A stretch of 64,000 bases of DNA, taken from contig NZ_CP126101.1 of the NCBI RefSeq assembly GCF_030123245.1, positions 1,114,501 through 1,178,500 on the forward strand, read 5' to 3'. Shown here piece by piece: positions 36,203 to 47,405 of this stretch. Under the pieces are notes generated by a model. It saw only the letters and a list, made by a program, of their open reading frames with translations, ran no database searches and was not told where the DNA came from. Numbering within the stretch: the first letter of the stretch is position 1; the number at the start of each line of letters is the position of its first letter. Position numbers and translations under genes: made by a program. This DNA is from Lysinibacillus pakistanensis (GTDB taxonomy: Bacteria; Bacillota; Bacilli; Bacillales_A; Planococcaceae).

Positions 36203-38971
36203 ATGGTTGAATATAAGGATACTTTATTAATGCCGAAAACAGATTTCCCAATGCGAGGAAACTTACCGGCAAATGAACCAAAAATGCAAGAAAAATGGAA
36301 TGAAATGGACATTAACAAATTACAAATGGAGCGTACTGAAGGACGACCTGAATATGTACTTCATGATGGCCCTCCGTATGCAAACGGTGATATTCATATC
36401 GGTCATGCACTAAATAAAGTGCTAAAAGACATGATTACACGCCATCGCTCTATGAATGGTTATCATGTAAATTATATTCCTGGTTGGGATACGCATGGTT
36501 TACCAATTGAGCAAGCTTTAACAAACAAAGGTGTAAAGCGTAAAGAGATGTCTGTTGCGGATTTCCGAAAACTATGTGAAGAATATGCATATGAGCAAAT
36601 TGACAACCAACGTGCTCAATTTAGTCGTTTAGGTATTCGTGGAGATTGGGAAAATCCATACATTACTTTAAAACCAGAATTTGAAGCTCGCCAAATTGAA
36701 GTATTTGGGAAGATGGCTGAAAAAGGCTATATTTACAAAGGCTTAAAGCCAGTTTACTGGTCTCCTTCTTCTGAATCTGCACTTGCAGAAGCGGAAATCG
36801 AATATAAGGATATTAAATCACCTTCTATTTATGTAAGCTTTGCTATTAAAGATGCTAAAGGTGTAGTACCAGCAGATGCTAAATTTATTATTTGGACAAC
36901 AACGCCTTGGACAATTCCAGCAAACTTAGGGATCTCTGTGAATCCTGAATTTTTGTATGTAGTTGTTGCAGTTGCAGATAAAAAATTTATTATTGCAAAA
37001 GATTTATTAGAAACAGTGGCAAATGCCCTTGAATGGGACACATACGAGGTTATTCAAGAAGTGAAGGGTGAGACATTAGATCGTATTGTCGCTCAGCATC
37101 CTTTCTATGATCGTGAATCTCTTGTGATGGTAGGTGAACACGTTACTGCTGATGCTGGTACTGGTTGTGTTCACACGGCGCCTGGACACGGGGAAGATGA
37201 TTATTACATTAGTAAACAATATGGCTTAGGCATTCTTAGCCCGCTTGATAATAGTGGCTGTTATACGGATGAAGCACCTGGTTTTGAGGGCGTATTTTAT
37301 AATGATGCCAATAAACTAATAACAGAAAAGCTAAAGGAAGTAGGCGCATTAGAAAGCCTTGGTTTTATTTCGCACTCATATCCTCATGATTGGCGTACAA
37401 AGAAACCAGTTATTTATCGTGCAACACCGCAATGGTTTGCATCTGTTGAAGCATTCCGTGGTGAGTTACTAGAGGCTGTTAAAGCAACTACGTTTACGCC
37501 AGCTTGGGGAGAAACTCGCCTTTTCAACATGATTCGTGATCGTGGAGATTGGGTAATTTCCCGTCAACGAGCTTGGGGTGTGCCAATTCCAATTTTCTAT
37601 GCTGAAAATGGAGAGCCAATCATTACACCTGAAACAATTGCTCATGTTTCTACGTTGTTCCGTAAGCATGGCTCAAATATCTGGTTCCAAAAAACAGCTA
37701 AAGAACTATTACCTGAAGGCTTTACACACGCAGGTAGCCCGAACGGTGAATTTACAAAAGAGAACGACATTATGGATGTTTGGTTTGATTCAGGGTCATC
37801 ACATCAAGGCGTGCTAGTAGAACGTGGAATGAAATATCCGGCTGATTTATATTTAGAGGGCTCTGACCAACACCGTGGCTGGTTCAACTCTTCTTTAATT
37901 ACGTCTGTTGCCATTAATGGCTATGCTCCATATAAAGGACTATTAACACACGGTTTCGTACTTGATGGAGAAGGACGCAAAATGAGTAAATCATTAGGAA
38001 ATGTCATTATTCCACAAAAGGTTATGGATCAATACGGAGCTGATATTCTTCGTTTATGGGTTGCCTCTGTTGATTATACTGGTGATGTTCGTATTTCAAT
38101 GGATATGTTAAAACAAGTATCTGAAGTTTATCGTAAAATCCGAAACACATTCCGTTTCTTACATGGGAATGTAGCTGATTTCGACCCGACAAAAGATCGA
38201 GTAGCCTATGCAGATCTTCGTGAAATGGATCAATACGTTTATATGCGCCTTCAAGATGTTTTAAAAACAGTACATGCTGCCTATGATCGCTATGATTTTG
38301 CAGCCGTATATCATGCTGTTAATAACTTTGTTGCTGTAGAGTTATCTTCATTCTACTTAGATATTGCAAAAGATGTTGTGTACATTGAAGGCACTGACAA
38401 CAAAGATCGTCGTGCAATGCAAACGGTGATTTATGATACATTAATGACGTTAGTAAAAGTAATGACACCGATTATTCCTCATACAACAGATGAGATGTGG
38501 TCTTACTTACATGCACAAGGTGTAGTACAAGAGGTTTCTGTACAATTAACAGATTTCCCTGAAGTTGATGTACAAGAGAATTTCGAGGATTTACGTGCAA
38601 AATGGGTGAAAATTATAGACGTTCGTGACGATATTCTAAAAGCATTAGAAGAAGCTCGTAATGCAAAAACAATTGGTAAATCCCTAGAAGCAAAAGTAAC
38701 GGTGTATGCTAAAGAGGATGTTGCTGCATTATTGAATGATGCAAGCATTGATTTTGCTCAGCTTTCTATTGTTTCAGCCTTTGAGGTAGCCTCTATTGAT
38801 AAGGCACCAGCAGATGCGCTAGTGCTTGAGCATGTATCAATTGTTGTTGAAAAGGCAACAGGAGAAAAATGTGAGCGCTGTTGGTCAATTTCTGAATCAG
38901 TTGGTGCAAACGAAGCCCATCCAACAGTTTGTGCGCGCTGTGCGGAAGTTGTAGAAAAATATTACGCTTAA
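36203..38971 (+). CDS. ileS: Isoleucyl-tRNA synthetase
   Basis: A 922-residue class I synthetase. HIGH is at residues 65-68 ([11 protein letters not shown]), KMSKS is present in [10 protein letters not shown], the editing domain includes TWTTP-type blocks ([16 protein letters not shown]), and the C-terminal zinc finger has CERCW and CARCAEV. This is the bacterial type that is regulated by a T-box. AAAGGAGGA supports the ATG at 36203 rather than 36173. It has its own terminator. Confidence 0.97.
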   Translation: MVEYKDTLLMPKTDFPMRGNLPANEPKMQEKWNEMDINKLQMERTEGRPEYVLHDGPPYANGDIHIGHALNKVLKDMITRHRSMNGYHVNYIPGWDTHGLPIEQALTNKGVKRKEMSVADFRKLCEEYAYEQIDNQRAQFSRLGIRGDWENPYITLKPEFEARQIEVFGKMAEKGYIYKGLKPVYWSPSSESALAEAEIEYKDIKSPSIYVSFAIKDAKGVVPADAKFIIWTTTPWTIPANLGISVNPEFLYVVVAVADKKFIIAKDLLETVANALEWDTYEVIQEVKGETLDRIVAQHPFYDRESLVMVGEHVTADAGTGCVHTAPGHGEDDYYISKQYGLGILSPLDNSGCYTDEAPGFEGVFYNDANKLITEKLKEVGALESLGFISHSYPHDWRTKKPVIYRATPQWFASVEAFRGELLEAVKATTFTPAWGETRLFNMIRDRGDWVISRQRAWGVPIPIFYAENGEPIITPETIAHVSTLFRKHGSNIWFQKTAKELLPEGFTHAGSPNGEFTKENDIMDVWFDSGSSHQGVLVERGMKYPADLYLEGSDQHRGWFNSSLITSVAINGYAPYKGLLTHGFVLDGEGRKMSKSLGNVIIPQKVMDQYGADILRLWVASVDYTGDVRISMDMLKQVSEVYRKIRNTFRFLHGNVADFDPTKDRVAYADLREMDQYVYMRLQDVLKTVHAAYDRYDFAAVYHAVNNFVAVELSSFYLDIAKDVVYIEGTDNKDRRAMQTVIYDTLMTLVKVMTPIIPHTTDEMWSYLHAQGVVQEVSVQLTDFPEVDVQENFEDLRAKWVKIIDVRDDILKALEEARNAKTIGKSLEAKVTVYAKEDVAALLNDASIDFAQLSIVSAFEVASIDKAPADALVLEHVSIVVEKATGEKCERCWSISESVGANEAHPTVCARCAEVVEKYYA

Positions 38972-38993
38972 AAACAGGCTTTAATTGTGAAGA

Positions 38994-39031
38994 AAACGCA
39001 AGTCTCCCAAATAAGGGACTTGCGTTTTTTT
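38994..39031 (+). terminator. Terminator after ileS
   Basis: AACGCAAGTC and GACTTGCGTT pair around a TCCCaaataaGGGA inner stem, followed by a T run. Confidence 0.85.
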
Positions 39032-39172
39032 GCATGTAAAATGAGTATGTATAATTGCATTCTCGCCCTTTACTGGTTGTGGCCTGTCTTTCGCGTTGAA
39101 TAATAGTTGGACTAACTTAGTCTACTAGTTATGTCACCTTGATGAAACATGATGATGGGCGTGAATGCACTT

Positions 39173-40351
39173 TTATTTAAATAATATTTCCTTCGTGTTG
39201 CGGTAGTCTGTTGGGGAAATGCCTACATACTTTTTAAAGGTCAGGCTGAAATAATTTGGTGTGTTAAAGCCACAGATGGAGGAGATTTTCTCAATGGTAT
39301 AGTCGTATTTTCTTAAAAAAGGCAATGTTTTAATGATACGTGTAAAGGCTACATAGTCCACAAAATTGCGACCAGTCTCCTTTTTAAATAATCTGCTAAA
39401 ATGCGTCGCACTAAAATTTATATATTTGGCAACATCACTGATGGTAATTTGCTCATCATAATGCTCCTCAATATATAAAATAGCTTTTTGAAGCTGTTCC
39501 TGTTCTGTTAAGTCTTCATAAAACCTAGCATGTATATTCTCAACAGGTGGTTTTCTCCTTGCCTTACGAGCTTGGCTGTAGGACTCCTTCACCTGCATGG
39601 GATCATGAAAGACACCTCCTATCCCCATAAATAGATGGATACAATACTCCTTTTTCAAGCCCTCAATAACCTCATGTAGAGAGGCTACACCTTCAGTCCA
39701 ATGCTTAAACGAAGTAATTTCATTTGGTATACGCATCAGCAGCAGTAAATAACGTTCAAAATTTAAAAAGGAAAGAGAGGCTTTATCCGCAAATCCTTGG
39801 CGAAACATATTGGTAATAACACTATTTGCATCATGAGGGATACTTCGATTTTCATTTATATCAATATAGCCTTGAATTAAAAAAACTATATTTGGGATAC
39901 AATCCTTTGATAAAAAGGAGGCAGATTGAATAATTTCCTGCTCATTTTCAATTTCTCCACGAATAAGACGTTTTAAAAAGGCTTCTCGGAATGGTGAGGT
40001 ATGGTCTTGTGAAATTTGCTGTGATAACTCAAGCATGGTAAGTGTGCTTGCTTGTTTTTCCTTATAAGATGTATAAAGCTTTTTGACAATTCTGATAAAT
40101 TTTGATTTCTGTAACGGTTTTATAAGCAATGCAGATAAATTTAATTCAATCGCTATACCAGTTGAGTAGGTAAGGTGTTCTGCAACAATAGGGACGATTA
40201 AACTATTAGGATAATTTCTTTTTAAGCGATTTACCTTTACCCAATCAAATAAGTGATTAATATCATAGACAAAGATTGCGACACCCTTTGTATTGGGCTG
40301 ATTGCAATTAATAAAGGTATTCGGTAGATATTCATCTAGCCAGTTGTTCAT
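39173..40351 (-). CDS. AraC/YesN-type transcriptional regulator
   Basis: At least 392 residues. The C-terminal 100 residues are a double helix-turn-helix AraC domain (ISDVAKYINFSATHFSRLFK and EKISSICGFNTPNYFSLTFK). The N-terminal part resembles a degenerate response-regulator receiver, including a conserved-type IKP motif in LLIKPLQKSKF, followed by a linker. No ribosome site precedes the ATG at 40351. AGAAGGGAG lies upstream of an in-frame ATT at 40399-40397, which would add 16 residues (ILNIVWYIESSVEKQQ) typical of a receiver first strand. It is divergent from the DUF485-symporter pair and probably controls it. Confidence 0.85.
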   Translation of the reverse strand: MNNWLDEYLPNTFINCNQPNTKGVAIFVYDINHLFDWVKVNRLKRNYPNSLIVPIVAEHLTYSTGIAIELNLSALLIKPLQKSKFIRIVKKLYTSYKEKQASTLTMLELSQQISQDHTSPFREAFLKRLIRGEIENEQEIIQSASFLSKDCIPNIVFLIQGYIDINENRSIPHDANSVITNMFRQGFADKASLSFLNFERYLLLLMRIPNEITSFKHWTEGVASLHEVIEGLKKEYCIHLFMGIGGVFHDPMQVKESYSQARKARRKPPVENIHARFYEDLTEQEQLQKAILYIEEHYDEQITISDVAKYINFSATHFSRLFKKETGRNFVDYVAFTRIIKTLPFLRKYDYTIEKISSICGFNTPNYFSLTFKKYVGISPTDYRNTKEILFK

Positions 40352-40589
40352 CTGTTGTTTTTCTACGGAACTTTCGATATACCAAACAATATTTAAAATG
40401 GTAACAGCTCCCTTCTGTTATAAATATACAACGATAAAAGTATTTTAACTTAAAATAGCATTTTTTTGTACTAATACAGCAATATTTTGTAACTATATTA
40501 TAAACAAAATAGAATAGAATAATTGTAGTAAATAATAATTTGAAATTTCAGATAATTATTTACGTATAGAGAAAAGGGGGAGTTGACAT

Positions 40590-40925
40590 ATGGCTGAAGT
40601 AGGAAGTAGTGATTACGAGTATGTGGAAGCTGGAACAATCGATATTAAGGATCTTCCACCACTAGATGCAACAACTAACAAAATTATGAAAGATGAGTTT
40701 CTTACAGGTTTTGGCTTAACGGTATTTTATTTTATTTTAATTTTTAGTATTCCGATTATGAACTGGTTCGCTCCAGAATTTGCATTTAAGAAAATTTGGG
40801 GTGGAATGACGGTTACATGGTTTTACACAACTGTCATTATGATGGCCATGGCTTTTATTATTGCTTATGTCCATACAACATTGTACGAAAAACGCCTAAA
40901 AAAGTATGAAATAGCTAATAAGTAG
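40590..40925 (+). CDS. DUF485 family membrane protein
   Basis: A 111-residue protein with two hydrophobic spans (about 43-62 and 75-96) and the FLTGFGLTVFYFILIFSIP block of DUF485. Such genes (E. coli yjcH) nearly always precede actP-type acetate symporters. An AAAGGGGGAG site lies upstream of the ATG. It is followed after 19 bases by the symporter. Confidence 0.88.
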   Translation: MAEVGSSDYEYVEAGTIDIKDLPPLDATTNKIMKDEFLTGFGLTVFYFILIFSIPIMNWFAPEFAFKKIWGGMTVTWFYTTVIMMAMAFIIAYVHTTLYEKRLKKYEIANK

Positions 40926-40944
40926 GCTTGGGGGGAAATGCTGA

Positions 40945-42513
40945 ATGATGAAAGCTCTATTGGAACCGAAAATGATTATGACCATTGCTTTAATGGGAAC
41001 AATTGTCTATATTACGTATTTAACGAAAAAAAATACAACTGCATCCGATTTCTTCGTTGGGGGACGTAGCTTCGGATGGTTTACAAATGGTTCGGCAATT
41101 GGCGGGGATTATTTAAGTGCAGCAACGTTTCTTGGGATAGCTGGACTAACCTTCCAATTAGGGTATGATGGTGCCTATTATGCATTTTGTTTCTCTATCG
41201 GTTTAACACTATTAGCTATTTTCGTAGCTGGTCCATTAAGACGTTTTGGTGCATTTACTGTTGCCGATTTTTTAGCCTATCGTTTTCATAGTAAAAGAGC
41301 TCGACTAGTTGCAGTAGCGGTTGTTTTAGCAATTTCCGGTTTCTATGCCGCTCCACAGTTACTAGGTGCTGCGCAAATTTTAAGCATGTTCTTTGGTACT
41401 TCATATGAATTTGGCATTATCTTTACATGTGTAGTAATGATTTTCTATGTTGGTATAGGTGGTATGAAAGGAACTACGATTAATCAGGCGCTAGAACTTT
41501 GGATTCGTCTTGGTGCATTTGTAGTTATGCTAATTGCTGCAATGTATAGTGGGTTACATTACGATAAGATTTTAGCAGCGATTAATTCATTTAGCGGCCC
41601 AATTACGGGAACTTCACCATATGCGTTAGATGGAAAAGATGTTAATTTTGATGGGGCGGCTTGGACTGGGACAGGCTTCTATTTCCCAACATTTTGGCAA
41701 ACCATTAGTATGACGATAGGGTTAGCATTAGGAACAATTGGTCTGCCTCATATTTTACTAAGATTTTATACAAATCCAAGTGCCAAGGCAGCTCGTAAAT
41801 CGGCGTTAATGGCAATTGGAATTGCCAGTACGTTTTTCTTATTAGCTGTATTTTTAGGTGTTGTAGGTCGAGCTATTTTTATCTCTGGTACAGCAAGTGG
41901 AGAAGTAATGCGTGATTTAGTGCTGGGTGGTAACAATATGGTTATTCCTACAACAGCACTTGCATTAGGCGGAAAGTGGCTTCTTGGACTTGTTATAGCG
42001 GGGGCATTTGCAGCCATATTCTCTAACTTATCAGGGCTATTCATTACAAGTTCAGGCGCACTGGCACATGATTTATATGCAACGATTATGAAAAAAGATA
42101 TTACGCAAAAACAACGAGTAATCGCAGCGAAGGTTTCCATTGTTTTGTTAGGCATTATTTATGGCGCTTTGGGCTTACTTGTAAAGGATGCATCTATTGG
42201 TCATTTAGTAGCACTAGCCTTTACTGTTGCAGCGAGTACATTTACACCAATATTTATTTTAGGTATTTGGTGGAGAGGAATGACAGAAAGAGGAGCAATT
42301 GCAGGTTTACTAATTGGGCTTGGTGTTTCCATGTGGATGATTTTTCTACCAGGGACATTACCAAGCTTCCTACAATTTAAAATACCTGGAATTGTGACAG
42401 TACCAGTTGGCTTCCTTTCAGTAATCATTGTGTCTATATTAGACCGAAAAGTACCTGCGGATGTAAATGATTTTATGAAGCGTGTGCATTCAAAAGAATC
42501 TGAAACTGTCTAA
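40945..42513 (+). CDS. actP: ActP-like sodium/solute (acetate) symporter
   Basis: A 522-residue SSS-family transporter with about 13 spans. Characteristic segments are FFVGGRSFGWFTNGSAIGGD, YLSAATFLGIAGL, VGIGGMKGTTINQA and LGTIGLPHILLRFYTNPSA. Acetate and related short monocarboxylates are the usual substrates when a DUF485 gene is adjacent, but the substrate is not proven. Start at 40945 or 40948 behind GGGGGGAAA. B. subtilis lacks these genes between ileS and lspA. Confidence 0.85.
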   Translation: MMKALLEPKMIMTIALMGTIVYITYLTKKNTTASDFFVGGRSFGWFTNGSAIGGDYLSAATFLGIAGLTFQLGYDGAYYAFCFSIGLTLLAIFVAGPLRRFGAFTVADFLAYRFHSKRARLVAVAVVLAISGFYAAPQLLGAAQILSMFFGTSYEFGIIFTCVVMIFYVGIGGMKGTTINQALELWIRLGAFVVMLIAAMYSGLHYDKILAAINSFSGPITGTSPYALDGKDVNFDGAAWTGTGFYFPTFWQTISMTIGLALGTIGLPHILLRFYTNPSAKAARKSALMAIGIASTFFLLAVFLGVVGRAIFISGTASGEVMRDLVLGGNNMVIPTTALALGGKWLLGLVIAGAFAAIFSNLSGLFITSSGALAHDLYATIMKKDITQKQRVIAAKVSIVLLGIIYGALGLLVKDASIGHLVALAFTVAASTFTPIFILGIWWRGMTERGAIAGLLIGLGVSMWMIFLPGTLPSFLQFKIPGIVTVPVGFLSVIIVSILDRKVPADVNDFMKRVHSKESETV

Positions 42514-42521
42514 TTTAAATT

Positions 42522-42567
42522 GGCTATATCCAATTACTTTATAAAGTAATTGGATATAGCTTTTTTT
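42522..42567 (+). terminator. Terminator after the acetate symporter
   Basis: GCTATATCCAATTACTTTA and its complement form a 19-base-pair perfect stem, followed by a T run. Confidence 0.9.
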
Positions 42568-42676
42568 GTTGAACTTCATTCAGCATGCGTTTGTATAATT
42601 TCATGCTATATTAGTTATTCTGTGATGGGCTGTTATGGTAGAATAGGTTAGATGTTGAGCGAACGGAGGAATGTTT

Positions 42677-43156
42677 GTGTATAAGTACTATGGACTGGCC
42701 GCATTTGTCATCCTTTTAGATCAATGGACTAAATGGCTAATTGTCAAAAATATGGAGTTTGGTGAACGAATTGCAGTATGGGGCCCATGGCTTGGGATAT
42801 TGTCTCATCGAAATAGAGGAGCAGCATGGGGAATGCTAGAGGGACAAATGTGGTTGTTTAGCATTGTTACAATAGGCGTTATTTGTGCAATCATCTATTT
42901 TTATCATAAAGAAGCAAAGGGCAAGCCAGTCTTTCAAGTAGGCTTAATGTTTTTATTAGGTGGAGCTATTGGTAATTTTATTGACCGTTTATTTAGAGGC
43001 GAAGTGGTCGATTTTGTGGATGTATTAATTCCAGTTATTAATTATGATTTCCCAATCTTTAATATTGCGGATGCAGCTTTAACAATAGCTGTTGTCATTT
43101 TAATGATTGGCTTAATTGCTGAAGATAAAAAAGAAAAGAAACAGGTGAAACAATGA
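42677..43156 (+). CDS. lspA: Lipoprotein signal peptidase LspA
   Basis: A 159-residue membrane aspartyl protease (signal peptidase II) that removes signal peptides from diacylated prolipoproteins. Four spans are seen, with the catalytic aspartates in GNFIDRLFRGEVVDF and FNIADAALT. The start is set at the GTG (42677) because CGGAGGA lies directly against the ATG at 42671 but six bases before the GTG. It overlaps the next gene by four bases. Confidence 0.95.
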   Translation: MYKYYGLAAFVILLDQWTKWLIVKNMEFGERIAVWGPWLGILSHRNRGAAWGMLEGQMWLFSIVTIGVICAIIYFYHKEAKGKPVFQVGLMFLLGGAIGNFIDRLFRGEVVDFVDVLIPVINYDFPIFNIADAALTIAVVILMIGLIAEDKKEKKQVKQ

Positions 43157-44064
43157 CGCAAGTAGCATATACAATGGAAGAACAGCAGCAGGGAGAGCGC
43201 ATTGATAAGGCACTTTCAAGTGTGCAATCAGAATGGTCGCGCACACAAATTGGGAATTGGATTACAGACGGCATTGTCAAAGTAAATGGCGAGACAGTTA
43301 AGGCGAAGTATAAGGTAAAAGCAGGAGATTTGGTTGAAATTGATGTTCCAGAAGCAGAGCCATTAGATGTCATTGCTGAAAACTTAAAACTTGACATTGT
43401 TTATGAGGATGCAGACGTTCTTGTGGTGAATAAGCCTAAGGGTATGGTTGTACATCCAGCGCCTGGACATATGACGGGAACACTCGTTAATGGTTTAATG
43501 TATCACTGTAAGGATTTATCAGGCATTAACGGTGTTTTGCGCCCAGGCATTGTCCACCGCATTGATAAGGATACATCGGGATTATTAATGGTGGCTAAAA
43601 ATGATGCAGCTCATGAATCATTAGTCAATCAGCTAGTCAATAAAACTGTAACACGTAAGTATACTGCCCTTGTTCACGGGCATATTGCACATGATAAAGG
43701 AACAATTGATGCACCGATTGGACGCGACCAGAAGGATCGTCAAAAGCAAGCAGTTGTAGATAATGGCAAGCATGCCGTAACCCATTTCCAAGTCATTGAA
43801 CGTTTTGGTGACTATACGCTTGTAGAATGTCGTTTAGAAACAGGACGAACTCATCAAATCCGTGTGCATATGAATTATATTGGCTATCCACTTGTGGGTG
43901 ATCCAAAATATGGTCCGAAAAAGACAATAGATTTTGGAGGACAAGTTTTACATGCAGGTATTTTAGGCTTCGATCATCCTACGTCAGGTGAATATTTAGA
44001 GTTTGAAACACCACCTCCTGCTGATTATGAACAATTATTAAATGAATTAAGAAATAGGCATTGA
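43153..44064 (+). CDS. ylyB: RluD-family pseudouridine synthase
   Basis: A 303-residue RluA/RluD-type enzyme with an N-terminal S4 domain (residues 10-60) and a catalytic domain bearing GIVHRIDKDTSGLLMVAKN with the catalytic aspartate. ETGRTHQIRVHMNYIGYPLVGD is also conserved. It probably modifies 23S rRNA uridines. The start overlaps lspA, and the pyr promoter overlaps its stop codon. Confidence 0.93.
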   Translation: MTQVAYTMEEQQQGERIDKALSSVQSEWSRTQIGNWITDGIVKVNGETVKAKYKVKAGDLVEIDVPEAEPLDVIAENLKLDIVYEDADVLVVNKPKGMVVHPAPGHMTGTLVNGLMYHCKDLSGINGVLRPGIVHRIDKDTSGLLMVAKNDAAHESLVNQLVNKTVTRKYTALVHGHIAHDKGTIDAPIGRDQKDRQKQAVVDNGKHAVTHFQVIERFGDYTLVECRLETGRTHQIRVHMNYIGYPLVGDPKYGPKKTIDFGGQVLHAGILGFDHPTSGEYLEFETPPPADYEQLLNELRNRH

Positions 44065-44089
44065 CGTTTAGTAAAAGAAGGTCTATACT
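44061..44089 (+). promoter_or_regulatory. SigmaA promoter of the pyr operon
   Basis: TTGACG (44061-44066), 17 bases, TATACT (44084-44089), overlapping the stop codon of the preceding gene. The transcript would begin near 44096, ahead of the first PyrR attenuator. Confidence 0.8.
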
Positions 44090-44095
44090 AACGAA

Positions 44096-44845
<750 letters not shown>

Positions 44846-44865
44846 CTACAAAGTGAGGAAACATC

Positions 44866-46155
44866 ATGTCAAATGCAGTATTAGATATTAAGGATAAACC
44901 AACAACACTTCAACTAGTGACATTAAGTTTCCAACATATGTTTGCTATGTTTGGTTCAACAATTCTAGTGCCTCAGTTGGTTGGACTTAGCCCAGCAATT
45001 GCCCTTTTAACAAGTGGAATTGCCACATTATTCTTCTTATTAATAACGAAATTCCAGGTGCCGGCTTATTTAGGATCATCGTTTGCTTTCATTGCACCGA
45101 TTATTATTGCCACAAAAGCGGGTAGTGTTGGTAGCGCAATGATAGGCGCAATGGCAGTCGGAATTACGTATGGTATTGTGTCTCTTATCATTTGGAAGAG
45201 CGGCTATAAATGGATCATGAAAATATTACCACCAATTGTGGTAGGGCCAGTAATCATGGTTATTGGTCTAGGGTTATCAGGGACAGCGGTTAATATGGCG
45301 ATGAATGTAGATGGAGAATACAGCTTCTTACATTTCTCGGCTGCATTAGTAACATTATTTACTGCGATCATTTTCACGATTTTCTTTAAAGGAATTTTAA
45401 GTACAATGCCCATTTTAATTGGCTTAATTGTAGGCTATATTTATTCGATGATTATCGGCATTGTTGATTACACACCAATTGCTAAAGCAAACTTCTTTGC
45501 AAGTCCAGACTTTTTAATACCAGGTGTTCATTATGACTTCGAAATTACAACAAAGCTTCTTCTAACAATGGTGCCAATCGTGATTGTAACCATTTCAGAG
45601 CATATTGGTCACCAATTAGTTCTAGGTAAAGTTGTTAATCGAGATTACATTAAAGAACCAGGCTTGCATCGTTCACTGTTAGGTGATGGACTGGGTACAT
45701 TCATAAGTGCATTAATTGGTGGCCCACCGAAAACAACTTATGGTGAAAATATCGGTGTTCTTGCTATCACTCGTGTTTACAGCGTGTATGTCATTGCAGG
45801 TGCAGCAGTTGTCGCCATTTTACTGTCATTTTTCGGGCAAGCAATGGCAGTAATTGCAACGATTCCAACATCAGTACTTGGAGGCGTTTCGATCCTGCTC
45901 TTCGGTATTATTGCTGCAAGTGGGTTACGTATGCTAGTTGATAATCATATTGACTTTGGCAATAGTCGAAATTTAGTGATTGCCTCTGTTATTCTAGTCA
46001 TTGGTATTGGTGGAGCGAAGTTTGTGATTTCAGAATCATTAAGTATAGAGGGTATGGCATTAGCAGCTATAATCGGTGTTTTATTAAACGCAATCCTACC
46101 TGGTAAGAAGGAAGCTGAAAAACCAATACCATACAATCAAGAAACAAATTCATAG
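44866..46155 (+). CDS. pyrP: Uracil permease PyrP (NCS2 family)
   Basis: A 429-residue transporter with 13-14 spans. The FQHMFAMFGSTILVPQLVG opening, YLGSSFAFIAPII and GLGTFISALIGGPPKTTYGENIGV blocks define uracil-type NCS2 carriers. It imports uracil for salvage. There is no attenuator between pyrR and pyrP, unlike B. subtilis. Confidence 0.94.
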   Translation: MSNAVLDIKDKPTTLQLVTLSFQHMFAMFGSTILVPQLVGLSPAIALLTSGIATLFFLLITKFQVPAYLGSSFAFIAPIIIATKAGSVGSAMIGAMAVGITYGIVSLIIWKSGYKWIMKILPPIVVGPVIMVIGLGLSGTAVNMAMNVDGEYSFLHFSAALVTLFTAIIFTIFFKGILSTMPILIGLIVGYIYSMIIGIVDYTPIAKANFFASPDFLIPGVHYDFEITTKLLLTMVPIVIVTISEHIGHQLVLGKVVNRDYIKEPGLHRSLLGDGLGTFISALIGGPPKTTYGENIGVLAITRVYSVYVIAGAAVVAILLSFFGQAMAVIATIPTSVLGGVSILLFGIIAASGLRMLVDNHIDFGNSRNLVIASVILVIGIGGAKFVISESLSIEGMALAAIIGVLLNAILPGKKEAEKPIPYNQETNS

Positions 46156-46164
46156 TAGTACCTT

Positions 46165-46287
46165 TTAATGAATTGTCCAGAGAGGCAAAAAAAGGGAAGT
46201 TGTGGACATGCTAAAGCAGGAATAGATGCCTGCTGTGGTTTGTCACGCCTCCTTATGCCTCGTTGATGACATCAGCGGGGCTTTTAT
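46165..46287 (+). ncRNA. PyrR attenuator 2, before pyrB
   Basis: TTGTCCAGAGAGGCAAAA (46173-46190) is a PyrR-binding motif. A small hairpin GCAGG..CCTGC follows at 46216-46233, and the terminator stem GCCTCGTTGATG..CATCAGCGGGGC with CTTTTA lies at 46257-46286. It regulates the biosynthetic genes from pyrB on. Confidence 0.85.
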
Positions 46288-46288
46288 T

Positions 46289-46469
46289 ATCTTCATTCAT
46301 TCCACCCTTGAAGGTGAGATGAATGAAGATAAAGCCTCCGGCGGATGTCACGGATTTTGAAAGGAATGAATTGTGCTCGCACAATTCAAAATCCGGACGC
46401 ATTGTTTATCTGTGCGAAAGCGCAGTGCTAACGTAGCGACAGCAACAATTACGCCAAGGCGAAATTGAT
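46289..46469 (+). repeat. Structured intergenic repeat, copy 3 (between attenuator 2 and pyrB)
   Basis: Module 1 has perfect 12-base arms ATCTTCATTCAT (46289-46300) and ATGAATGAAGAT (46319-46330) around ACCcttgaaGGT. Module 2 opens AAGCCTCCGGCGGATGTCAC, has arms GGATTTTGAA and TTCAAAATCC with an inner GAATTGTG/CACAATTC hairpin, and closes with ACGCCAAGGCGAAATTGAT. It ends 53 bases before pyrB, the same distance as copy 2 from ftsZ. Confidence 0.8.
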
Positions 46470-46522
46470 TTTAGCGAACGTTATACATAGACGTTCATGA
46501 CACACAACCTAATGGAGGTCAC

Positions 46523-47404
46523 ATGATGAAGAACTTATTATCGATGGAACATTTAACAACTGAAGAAATTAACTACATCCTAGATCGTGCGCAAGCTTTT
46601 GAAAATGGTGAAGCATCATCGTTATCTCGCACATACAACATTGCAAACTTATTTTTCGAACCAAGTACCCGGACAAAAACAAGCTTTGAAATGGCTGAGC
46701 GCAAAGTTGGCTGTACAGTTATCCCTTTTGATGCTGGATTTTCGAGTGTTACAAAAGGGGAAACAATGTATGATACAGTAAAAACATTAGAGATGATTGG
46801 ATTGGATGCAGTGGTCATTCGTGCAACTGAAGATGAATACTATAATGAGCTTCTAGAAGGTATTAATGTTGCCATCATTAACGCTGGAGATGGAGCGGGT
46901 CAGCACCCTTCCCAATCATTACTGGATCTTTACACAATAAAAAAAGAGTTTGGTTCATTTGAAGGGTTGAATGTTACAATCGCTGGGGATATATCCCATA
47001 GTCGTGTCGCAAAATCAAATGCAACAGCTTTACAGCGCTTAGGGGCTAACGTACATTTTCTTTGTCCAGAAGAGTGGGCAGGTGATTTCAAGGCCCATCA
47101 TTCATGGGATGATTTAATCGAAATAAGTGATGTCATTATGTTACTTCGTGTACAGCATGAGCGTCATAAAGTTAATAAAAGCTTCTCGAAGGAAAGCTAT
47201 CACCAAGAATATGGTTTAACAATTGAACGTGAGAAACAAATGAAGGATACCGCAATTATCATGCATCCAGCACCCGTAAACCGTGATGTAGAAATTACTT
47301 CTGAGCTAGTAGAGTGTGAACGTTCTCGAATTTTCGAGCAAGTCCGAAATGGTGTCTATACAAGAATGGCTATTGTGGAAACAATTTTAAAGGGGAGAGA
47401 ATAA
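46523..47404 (+). CDS. pyrB: Aspartate carbamoyltransferase PyrB
   Basis: A 293-residue enzyme joining carbamoyl phosphate and aspartate. The carbamoyl-phosphate motif [16 protein letters not shown] is at about 45-60, and [18 protein letters not shown] and the [12 protein letters not shown] block are intact. Start at 46523 or the next codon, behind GGAGG. It follows a 367-base leader holding an attenuator and a structured repeat. Confidence 0.96.
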   Translation: MMKNLLSMEHLTTEEINYILDRAQAFENGEASSLSRTYNIANLFFEPSTRTKTSFEMAERKVGCTVIPFDAGFSSVTKGETMYDTVKTLEMIGLDAVVIRATEDEYYNELLEGINVAIINAGDGAGQHPSQSLLDLYTIKKEFGSFEGLNVTIAGDISHSRVAKSNATALQRLGANVHFLCPEEWAGDFKAHHSWDDLIEISDVIMLLRVQHERHKVNKSFSKESYHQEYGLTIEREKQMKDTAIIMHPAPVNRDVEITSELVECERSRIFEQVRNGVYTRMAIVETILKGRE

Positions 47405-47405
47405 C

